Shown piece by piece: positions 1-5,366 of a stretch of DNA of 5,366 nt (position 1 is the first letter of the stretch; each line of letters opens with the position of its first letter). The notes under the pieces were generated by a model. That model was not told where the DNA came from. It did not search any database and saw nothing but the letters and a program-made list of their open reading frames with translations. The stretch comes from Acidobacteriota bacterium (GTDB lineage Bacteria > Acidobacteriota > Terriglobia > Terriglobales > Acidobacteriaceae): positions 1-5,366 of the forward strand of contig JAJZCP010000128.1 in NCBI GenBank assembly GCA_021846065.1, read 5' to 3'. Position numbers and translations under genes: made by a program.

Positions 1-581
1 AGAGATGCCGTGATCAGCGCACCCGTTTTTCCACGGTGGATGCGCTCGACCAGCTCCGCCGTCGGCGTGACGCCTTCCGCCTCCAGATCCATCACCTGGC
101 CGCCAATCATGCCGTCCACCGTGCCGGTAGCGCGCGCCATCTCCGCGATGATTGCGACGGCAGACGCAGCGGGACACCGTAGCGCGGCCATGATTTCGTA
201 GCCCAGCGTCTGCAGCGCATCGCCTGCAAGAATGGCAATGTCTTCGCCATAGGCGACGTGGCAGGTGGGTTTGCCGCGCCGCAGATCGTCATTATCGAGC
301 GCCGGCAAGTCGTCATGCACCAGAGAATAGGTGTGCAGCATTTCAATCGCAGCGCCCAGGTCTTCCACCCCGTCTGGCAAGTGTCCGGCGATCATGTGAG
401 CCGCCTCCATCGCCAGGACAGGACGCAGGCGTTTGCCGCCGGCAAAGACGCTGTGGCGCATGGCGCGATGCAGGGAGACGGGCTCAACCTCTGGCCCAGG
501 CAGCAGCCGCTCCAACGCAGCGTCCACGCGCTCGGCGCCACTGCGTAAAATTTCTTTCACGTTGGGAGACATTACACTCAT
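1..581 (-). CDS. ispA: Polyprenyl (farnesyl/geranylgeranyl) diphosphate synthase, IspA-like, 3' end cut by the window edge
   Basis: This trans-prenyltransferase would condense isopentenyl diphosphate with allylic diphosphates in the cytoplasm to make FPP (or GGPP) for quinones, carrier lipids and other isoprenoids. About 193 of the usual 290-300 residues are visible. Seen directly: the GGKRLRP substrate-binding motif (residues 48-54 from the ATG at 581), the first Asp-rich motif DDLPALD (90-96) followed by DDLRRGKPT, the GDALQ segment (120-124), the GGQ..D motif (160-165) and RIHRGKTGAL (180-189). The Asp-rich motif has the DDx4D spacing of bacterial short-chain enzymes, and Tyr85 sits five residues before it as in E. 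coli IspA. This favours FPP, but bacterial GGPP synthases can look the same. The second Asp-rich motif lies beyond the left edge. In-frame ATGs at 596, 581 and 572 are all possible starts and none has a strong Shine-Dalgarno; 581 was chosen for its usual N-terminal length and the weak upstream GGG. The gene follows the acylase stop codon by 26 nt (11 nt if it starts at 596), so it is probably co-transcribed. Confidence 0.93.
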   Translation of the reverse strand, partial: MSVMSPNVKEILRSGAERVDAALERLLPGPEVEPVSLHRAMRHSVFAGGKRLRPVLAMEAAHMIAGHLPDGVEDLGAAIEMLHTYSLVHDDLPALDNDDLRRGKPTCHVAYGEDIAILAGDALQTLGYEIMAALRCPAASAVAIIAEMARATGTVDGMIGGQVMDLEAEGVTPTAELVERIHRGKTGALITAS

Positions 582-607
582 GATACCCAAACGCATGCGC
601 AGTCCGG

Positions 608-3046
608 CTAGGGCGTCAGTGTAAGGGCGTGTACGGTCGCAGCGTGCACTGCCGCCGTGCTGAACGGCAGCCGGAAGGTAGTGCCGCTGTACCAGTATGG
701 CCACTGATCCATGTAGTACGGGCTCAGTGGATTTCCGGACTCTCCAATCACAATGTTCAGCGTCGTCTGATCCAGGTGGGAAAAGTCGACAGTCAGCCGT
801 TCCGACGGACCAAAGCTGCGCATCACCTGCTTCACCGTTGTGCCGTCGCCGGACTGCGGCTGTATGCCGGTTCCTGTCCAGCTGCGCAGCCAGGGAAACA
901 GACCGTAGAGTGGATGTTCCACCTCAACGGGATGGACAATGCCGTAGTGCCAGTTGTTCAGATCGGGTGGAGCTTGTTCGGCGTCCAGACCGCGTTCGAC
1001 CGCAGCGGCAAGAAAATTATTCCAGTCGGGATATTGCTTTGGCAGCCAGCGGCTGGACTGCCCAGTGACGATCTGTTCCTGGACGTAGGCCGACTCGTAC
1101 CAGTGGTACAGTTTCCGATCCTTCCCCAGTTGCGGTTCCAGTACCATCGGCCACAGCGCGGCTCGCGCGGCGTCCACGATTGCAGCCGCGGACGTAGGCA
1201 CGGTAACGCGGCCATCCCAGGCCCGCAGAATGTCCGCCGCCTGCCGCAGCCGGCGGTCCGGATGCTTCGCATGGTCGATTGCATAGGTCAGCCGCTGCGC
1301 AATCTCAAGGTCAAGCGCGGAATAGATATCGTTCTGGAGCGCCAGCAAATCCGCGGGCGAAACCTTCGGCCTGGATTCCAGAACTTTCCAGATGCGCTCA
1401 TTGCGGTACGGGTCGGCCCAGTCCAGCGTAATGGGATAAGGGTAGCCGTCGGGCGTCACGCGCGCATTTGCCGTAGCCAGAATGCCGCCCGGCGGATTGT
1501 AGGACGAGGGCAGCGCATCGAAAGGAATCCATCCCTGCCACTCATGCTCGCTGCCGGTGATGGGCGTAGCAGCCAATCCGTTCGGGCGGTAAGGGATACG
1601 GCCCGCTGCCTGATAGCCGATATTGCCGTCACCATCGGCGTAGACGACATTTTGCGGCGGACCGCCCAGCAGCGCGAGCGCCGCGCGAAACTGCTGCCAG
1701 TTCTCCGCGCTGTCAATCTGATAGAAAGGCAGCGTAAAGCCGCCCGGCACGTAAATCGACCAGCGCAGCGCCAGCGTGCGGTGCTCATGCGGCAGCAGGG
1801 GAGTAATGATGGGACCGTGATCCGTGCGGGCGATTTCGATGGGTACGTCGCCGCGGCCGCGCACGTGGATTACCTCGCGCTCGCGCACAATCGGCAGCCA
1901 TCCGGCAGGCGTCTGGTATTCGTTGCCGCGTGTCTGCTCGACGTACACGTCCTGGATATCCGCGTACATCAGCGTAAAGCCCCAGGCGATGCTCGGATTG
2001 TGTCCCACGATGACAAACGGGACGCCCGGCATGGTCACGCCGGCGACATTCAGCCCGCCGCCAGTCAACTGCGCCTCATACCAGGGGTCGGGAATCGTGT
2101 GGTCGAGATGCATGTCGTTCGACAAAAGTGGAGTTCCCGTGGTGCTGTGTGCGCTGGCGACCACCCAGTTGTTCGACCCCGCCGCGCAGCTGGGACACTG
2201 GTCGTGGCGCAGGCCCAGCTGCCGTTCGAGCGTAAGAATGTCCGAGGCGGACGCTACTCCGGTCTGCGAGGCATCGAGCGGAATTTGTGGAATGGGCTGC
2301 GGCGCGGTGATGTCCGGCTGACTTGAGACCGGTGGATGATCGCGCCAGGAGCCGACCGGATATAAATCCTGAATCATCGCAGGCGAATGCAGGTGCTGCT
2401 CGATCACTTCGTGGCTCAGCTTGTGCGGGAAATCCGTGCTCAACGATTGCGCCAGATTCAGCGCGGTCAGGACAGAGTCCATCGGCTGCCATGGCGCCGG
2501 CTTGTAGCGCAGCAGGCGGAATTCCGCGGGCAGATGATCGCCCGTCTGTGCGATCCACGCATTCACGCCGCGCGCGTAGTCTTGTAGATAACGGTGCTCG
2601 TCGGGCGTCATGGCAGCCCACGCAATCTGCGCCGCCTGCGGAAGCTCCAGGATGCGCTGCAGGCGGTCGTGTTCCAGCGCCCGCTCGCCCATCACCTCAG
2701 ACAGCGTGCCTGCTGCATAGTGGCGCATCAGATCCATCTGCCACAGACGGTCCTGCGCGGTCACATAGCCTTGCGCGAAGAGCAGGTCATCCAGATTTGC
2801 GGCGGAGAGATGGGGAACGCCGTGCGAGTCGCGCCGGACGGACACCTGCGCCTGCAAGCCCGGCGCGCGCAGCGAGCCGTCAAGCGGCGGTAGCGATGCC
2901 CGCATGGCATGCCGCAGCCACAGCGTGCTGCCGGCGATCAAAAGAACCGTCGCGGCAGCAATCAAGAGCGCCGCCCAGATAAGGCCGCGTACAACGCAGC
3001 GGCGCAGTGAAGTGCTGCGGATTCCGGCCGACGCAGTAGCTGCCAT
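608..3046 (-). CDS. Penicillin acylase (penicillin amidase) family Ser-type Ntn-hydrolase, membrane-anchored precursor
   Basis: This 812-residue protein belongs to the penicillin amidase family (PF01804 type), whose precursors cut themselves into alpha and beta chains and hydrolyse amides such as beta-lactam side chains or N-acyl homoserine lactones. A basic N-terminus (R10-R20) precedes one hydrophobic segment (about 21-44) without a clear AxA cleavage site, so the enzyme is probably anchored facing the periplasm. The alpha part shows RDSHGVPHL (72-80), QGYVTAQDRLWQMDL (92-106), ARGVNAW (158-164) and YKPAPWQPMDS (181-191). The nucleophile is Ser291 in GSNNWVV, preceded by Gly290. Counting Ser291 as beta-1, His313 is beta-23 and Asp363/Asp366 fall at beta-73/beta-76, where E. 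coli penicillin G acylase binds calcium. Asn527 in ATANARV is the likely oxyanion Asn and YRNERI (547-552) the conserved Arg region. Unusually, CPSC (284-287) lies just before the cleavage site. The substrate cannot be read from sequence: a beta-lactam, acyl homoserine lactone, cyclic lipopeptide or other N-acyl compound is possible. The ATG is preceded by GAGGG at short spacing, and no other ATG, GTG or TTG start was found before the hydrophobic segment. Confidence 0.95.
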   Translation of the reverse strand: MAATASAGIRSTSLRRCVVRGLIWAALLIAAATVLLIAGSTLWLRHAMRASLPPLDGSLRAPGLQAQVSVRRDSHGVPHLSAANLDDLLFAQGYVTAQDRLWQMDLMRHYAAGTLSEVMGERALEHDRLQRILELPQAAQIAWAAMTPDEHRYLQDYARGVNAWIAQTGDHLPAEFRLLRYKPAPWQPMDSVLTALNLAQSLSTDFPHKLSHEVIEQHLHSPAMIQDLYPVGSWRDHPPVSSQPDITAPQPIPQIPLDASQTGVASASDILTLERQLGLRHDQCPSCAAGSNNWVVASAHSTTGTPLLSNDMHLDHTIPDPWYEAQLTGGGLNVAGVTMPGVPFVIVGHNPSIAWGFTLMYADIQDVYVEQTRGNEYQTPAGWLPIVREREVIHVRGRGDVPIEIARTDHGPIITPLLPHEHRTLALRWSIYVPGGFTLPFYQIDSAENWQQFRAALALLGGPPQNVVYADGDGNIGYQAAGRIPYRPNGLAATPITGSEHEWQGWIPFDALPSSYNPPGGILATANARVTPDGYPYPITLDWADPYRNERIWKVLESRPKVSPADLLALQNDIYSALDLEIAQRLTYAIDHAKHPDRRLRQAADILRAWDGRVTVPTSAAAIVDAARAALWPMVLEPQLGKDRKLYHWYESAYVQEQIVTGQSSRWLPKQYPDWNNFLAAAVERGLDAEQAPPDLNNWHYGIVHPVEVEHPLYGLFPWLRSWTGTGIQPQSGDGTTVKQVMRSFGPSERLTVDFSHLDQTTLNIVIGESGNPLSPYYMDQWPYWYSGTTFRLPFSTAAVHAATVHALTLTP

Positions 3047-3048
3047 CG

Positions 3049-3053
3049 CCCTC
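3049..3053 (-). promoter_or_regulatory. Candidate Shine-Dalgarno of the penicillin acylase gene
   Basis: The minus strand reads CTGAGGGCG directly before the ATG at 3046. GAGGG matches the anti-Shine-Dalgarno sequence but leaves only 2 nt before the start codon, closer than the usual 5-9. It still supports this start because no alternative ATG, GTG or TTG was found before the hydrophobic segment. The short spacing may mean modest initiation or dependence on ribosomes arriving from the asparaginase gene 36 nt upstream. Confidence 0.4.
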
Positions 3054-3082
3054 AGTCTAACGGATGCTCGTGCCGCATCTGT

Positions 3083-4240
3083 TTACTTCACCCAAACTTC
3101 GGGCGTACCGCCCTCCACCTGGCGCGCATGAAACATGCCCAGCGTGTTGTTGCTCCAGACGGGTAAGCCGGACTTTCCCACCACGATCACACCGCCTTCG
3201 CCGCCGGGGAGCGCGGGCAGCGTCCGGTGAATCATATGATCCGCCGCTTGCTGGGGTGGCGTTCCACGGCGGCACAGCGCGCTGATGGAGTGGGTGAGCG
3301 ACAGGCGAATGAAGTATTCCCCCACGCCGGTGCCGGATACGGCGCAGCCGCGATTGTCCGCATAGGTGCCGGCACCGAGAATTGGTGAGTCCCCCACGCG
3401 CCCCGGGAGCTTGCCCTGCATCCCGCCTGTGGAGGTCGCGGCCGCGAGATTGCCGTGGCTGTCGCGCGCCACGGCGCCAACCGTGCCAAAACGATGTGGA
3501 AACGGCGCGATCGGACGACGCTTCTGCTGCAAACTGGCGGAGGACGGTGGTGGAACGCCTGCGGGCCGCGGCGGAATGGGGCGATGGCTGGAGCGCATCA
3601 CGTTTTCAAACTCCTGCCAGCGCATCTCCGTAAAGAAAAAGCTGGGTGGCTCCTGCTGCAGGCCCTGGTCTTTGGAGAATGCATCCGCGCCCCGCCCGAC
3701 CAGCAGTACATACGGCGTGCGCTCCATGACGGTGCGGGCCAGCGCAATCGGGTGCCGGGTAAAGTGCACACCCGCGACGCCCGCTCCGGAGATATCCTTG
3801 CCGTTCATGATGGCGGCATCCATCTCGTTTGTTCCTGCAGCGGTGAACGCGGAGCCGCGGCCGGCGTTAAACAGGGGATCGTCTTCCAGAACTTTAACGG
3901 AGGCCTCTACCGCATCCATTGCTGTGCCCTTGCGCTGCAGCACAGCCACTCCCGCAGCTAAAGCCCTTTGCAGCGAGGCGTGATACGCCGCCGCGGTTGC
4001 GGCATCCATGTGCAGCCACTCTTCTTCCCCGGCGCCGCCATGGATCGCAATGGCCCATGGCGCGGCTGGCGGCGGGTCGGGCGGTTTTACCGCGGCATGT
4101 AGCGAGCTTCCCGTCAGGCAAGCGGCCAGAACGAAACCATTGACAGTACGCGGGAAACAGGACCACCGCCGGTTCGAGATGCGCCAGCAAATGTTCCGGA
4201 GTTGCAGCGTTTGCAGCTGCGAGATGAACTTCAGCCTCAT
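3083..4240 (-). CDS. iaaA: Isoaspartyl peptidase / L-asparaginase family (Thr-type Ntn-hydrolase), exported precursor
   Basis: Plant-type asparaginase/isoaspartyl aminopeptidase family (asparaginase 2). The 385-residue precursor would cut itself to expose Thr253 (FGTVGAVA) and hydrolyse isoaspartyl dipeptides and L-asparagine. Family landmarks are in order: AIHGGAG (65-71), the DAVEASVKVLEDDPLFNAGRGS region (109-130, including Asn125), EMDAAIM (139-145), GVAGV (154-158), TPYVLLVGRGA (175-185), FFFTEMRW (201-208), STGGM (270-274), RVGDSPILGAGTYADN (281-296) and SGTGVGE (302-308). Relative to E. coli EcAIII Thr179/197/230, Arg207 and Asp210, this protein has Thr253/271/304, Arg281 and Asp284 at identical offsets, so it should be active. 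A Pro-rich linker (217-249) precedes Thr253, as expected for the linker lost after processing. About 60 extra N-terminal residues precede the fold. They contain a basic region and the hydrophobic TVNGFVLAAC, with a lipobox-like LAAC at Cys41 and a possible signal peptidase I site after SSLHA, so export is likely, as a lipoprotein or a soluble periplasmic protein. The ATG at 4240 lacks a good Shine-Dalgarno and is the only plausible ATG. The gene lies 53 nt after the ACR3 gene and 36 nt before the acylase. Confidence 0.93.
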   Translation of the reverse strand: MRLKFISQLQTLQLRNICWRISNRRWSCFPRTVNGFVLAACLTGSSLHAAVKPPDPPPAAPWAIAIHGGAGEEEWLHMDAATAAAYHASLQRALAAGVAVLQRKGTAMDAVEASVKVLEDDPLFNAGRGSAFTAAGTNEMDAAIMNGKDISGAGVAGVHFTRHPIALARTVMERTPYVLLVGRGADAFSKDQGLQQEPPSFFFTEMRWQEFENVMRSSHRPIPPRPAGVPPPSSASLQQKRRPIAPFPHRFGTVGAVARDSHGNLAAATSTGGMQGKLPGRVGDSPILGAGTYADNRGCAVSGTGVGEYFIRLSLTHSISALCRRGTPPQQAADHMIHRTLPALPGGEGGVIVVGKSGLPVWSNNTLGMFHARQVEGGTPEVWVK

Positions 4241-4260
4241 GGTCAGCCAGTGTAGCGCAG

Positions 4261-4320
4261 CCAGCCCGGCATGAGCTCCGCCGCCGCACAGCGTCAGGCG
4301 GGCTGGTAAAGGCGGCGGCG
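4261..4320 (-). other. Two interleaved complementary arms at the acr3/asparaginase junction (possible RNA pseudoknot)
   Basis: Two perfect complementary pairs span the end of the ACR3 gene and the gap to the next gene. The arms CCAGCCCG/CGGGCTGG lie at 4299-4306 and 4261-4268 (8 bp), and CGCCGCCGC/GCGGCGGCG lie at 4312-4320 and 4279-4287 (9 bp). They alternate along the message as b'-a'-b-a, the order of an H-type pseudoknot with loops of 5, 11 and 10 nt. The structure encloses the acr3 stop codon (4294-4296) and a GGAG-ATG. There is no U tract, so it is not an intrinsic terminator. One arm encodes three Arg codons in a repetitive CGC run, so chance pairing in GC-rich DNA is a real possibility. 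Confidence 0.25.
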
Positions 4321-5366
4321 CAACCAGAACGCGACGTACACCAGGCCGATGAGGGCGGGCACCTCAATCAGGGGCCCAACCACTCCCACGAACGCTTCTC
4401 CGGAGTTCAGCCCGAACACGGCCACAGCCACGGCGATCGCCAGCTCAAAGTTATTGCCGACAGCTGTAAACGAGAGTGTCGCTGCCTGCGAATAATCGGC
4501 TCCCATCCGCTTGCCCATCCAGAAACTGACGAGAAACATCACGGCAAAATAGAGGACCAGTGGGACCGCAATCCGGAGTACGTCCAGGGGTAAGCGGACA
4601 ATGAGATCTCCCTTCAGCGTGAACATTACGAGGATTGTAAACAGCAGCGCGGCTAGCGTGATGGGGCTGATGCGGGGCAGAAACCGGGTCTGATACCACA
4701 CCCGGCCCCGTTTCCGCGTTAGAACCCATTGTGTGAGAAAGCCGGCGGCGAACGGAACTCCCAGGTAGATCCCGACGCTTTTCGCAATCTGCCCGATGCC
4801 GATGTTCACCGATGCGCCGGGAAGGCCGAGCCATACCGGAAGCACGGTGAGAAAAAACCACGCATACACGCTATAGAACAGCACCTGAAAAACGCTGTTC
4901 AGCGCGACCAGGCCCGCTGCGTAATCCGTATCGCCCTCTGCCAGCTCGTTCCACACCAGGACCATCGCAATGCAGCGCGCAATCCCAATCAGAATCAGTC
5001 CACGCATGTAAGCGGGCTCGCGATGCAGAAAGAGAACCGCGAGCGCGAACATGAGCGCGGGACCCACCAGCCAGTTCTGCACCAGAGACAACAACAGGAC
5101 GCGCCATTTCCTGAAGACTAGGTGCAGCGCGTCGTACCGCACTTTGGCGAGTGGGGGAAACATCATGACGATCAGGCCGATCGCAATCGGAATATTTGTA
5201 GTTCCACGCTGGAAACTATCGACAAACGTGGCTGATTGCGGAAATAGATGCCCGATGGCGACGCCCGCCGCCATTGCGAGAAAAATCCAGAGAGTCAGAA
5301 ATCGGTCAAGAAACGACAGGCGCTTGCGGCCAGCCACAGGAGTGCAGGATTGGCGCTGTACTGCCG
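4294..5366 (-). CDS. acr3: ACR3-family arsenite efflux permease, 5' end probably beyond the window
   Basis: ACR3 carriers are inner-membrane proteins of about ten transmembrane helices that export arsenite (and sometimes antimonite) using the proton-motive force. The visible protein matches along its length: [15 protein letters not shown] at the N-terminus, [40 protein letters not shown], the [16 protein letters not shown] helix, [13 protein letters not shown] and [10 protein letters not shown]. Numbered from the GTG at 5337, Cys122 in the fourth helix corresponds to the essential Cys129 of the Alkaliphilus Acr3, and Glu325 to its Glu305. Cys122 is the only cysteine after that GTG. Helices end in positively charged patches such as RKRGR, and the C-terminus is LRRRLYQPA. 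The GTG at 5337 is the only start candidate inside the window, but it has no Shine-Dalgarno and the frame stays open to the right edge, so the true start is probably upstream. Neither arsR nor arsC is visible here. The gene is the most upstream one in the window, and its stop lies 53 nt before the asparaginase gene. Confidence 0.94.
   Translation of the reverse strand, partial: AVQRQSCTPVAGRKRLSFLDRFLTLWIFLAMAAGVAIGHLFPQSATFVDSFQRGTTNIPIAIGLIVMMFPPLAKVRYDALHLVFRKWRVLLLSLVQNWLVGPALMFALAVLFLHREPAYMRGLILIGIARCIAMVLVWNELAEGDTDYAAGLVALNSVFQVLFYSVYAWFFLTVLPVWLGLPGASVNIGIGQIAKSVGIYLGVPFAAGFLTQWVLTRKRGRVWYQTRFLPRISPITLAALLFTILVMFTLKGDLIVRLPLDVLRIAVPLVLYFAVMFLVSFWMGKRMGADYSQAATLSFTAVGNNFELAIAVAVAVFGLNSGEAFVGVVGPLIEVPALIGLVYVAFWLRRRLYQPA

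Noticed and set aside
629..2326. A 565-codon open frame on the plus strand, antisense to the acylase gene
   Set aside because: It is a long antisense frame caused by GC-rich codon usage. Its translation is rich in Arg, Gln and Val with no recognisable domain, while the opposite strand encodes a complete penicillin amidase with all catalytic landmarks.
2323..2982. A 219-codon plus-strand frame opposite the acylase N-terminal part
   Set aside because: Low-complexity Ala/Arg/Ser/Pro composition with no family resemblance; a shadow of the acylase gene.
3063..3079. A small hairpin (GATGC/GCATC, 7-nt loop) between the asparaginase and acylase genes as a terminator
   Set aside because: The stem is only 5 bp and no T run follows on the minus strand, so it does not qualify as an intrinsic terminator.
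3366..3983. A 205-codon plus-strand frame opposite the asparaginase gene
   Set aside because: No recognisable domain, and it lies wholly within a well-supported minus-strand gene.
4249..4254. TACACT on the minus strand as a -10 box for leaderless asparaginase transcription
   Set aside because: It sits 8 nt before the ATG, but no recognisable -35 element lies at 16-18 nt spacing. A single hexamer match is too weak to call.
3894..4367. A 157-codon minus-strand frame overlapping the asparaginase and acr3 ends
   Set aside because: It reads both genes out of frame, and the translation is Arg/Ala/Cys-rich without any family match. The frames of acr3 and the asparaginase explain this DNA better.

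Overview
The window is about 5.4 kb of GC-rich bacterial chromosome (roughly 60% GC by eye). It is densely packed, and every credible gene lies on the minus strand. The mix suggests a soil or environmental bacterium, possibly an Acidobacteriota/Terriglobia member: a membrane-anchored penicillin-amidase-family enzyme, an exported Thr-type asparaginase/isoaspartyl peptidase, an ACR3-type arsenite exporter and an IspA-type prenyl synthase. This taxonomic guess is inference only; no rRNA or other taxonomic marker is present.

The transcription order runs from right to left. (1) An ACR3-family arsenite efflux permease (4294 to the right edge) whose true start probably lies outside the window. (2) After 53 nt, a precursor of the isoaspartyl peptidase/L-asparaginase family (3083-4240) with an N-terminal export signal. 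(3) After 36 nt, an 812-residue penicillin acylase-family Ser-type Ntn-hydrolase with an N-terminal membrane anchor (608-3046). (4) After 11-26 nt, depending on the start chosen, an IspA-like farnesyl/geranylgeranyl diphosphate synthase, cut off by the left edge.

The short gaps, the common strand and the absence of any convincing terminator fit one transcription unit, although the four functions do not form a known pathway. The most coherent part is the middle. Two evolutionarily distinct self-processing Ntn-hydrolases, one with a Thr and one with a Ser nucleophile, are adjacent, and both appear to be directed to the cell envelope. They could act together on amide-containing compounds or peptide debris outside the cytoplasm. 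The arsenite pump and the isoprenoid gene look like neighbours rather than partners.

No tRNA, rRNA, CRISPR array, insertion sequence or phage gene was seen. No stretch longer than 300 bases lacks a gene. No clear new system is evident. The points most worth a second look are the Ntn-hydrolase pair, a CxxC motif just before the acylase self-cleavage site, and a possible RNA pseudoknot at the acr3/asparaginase junction.
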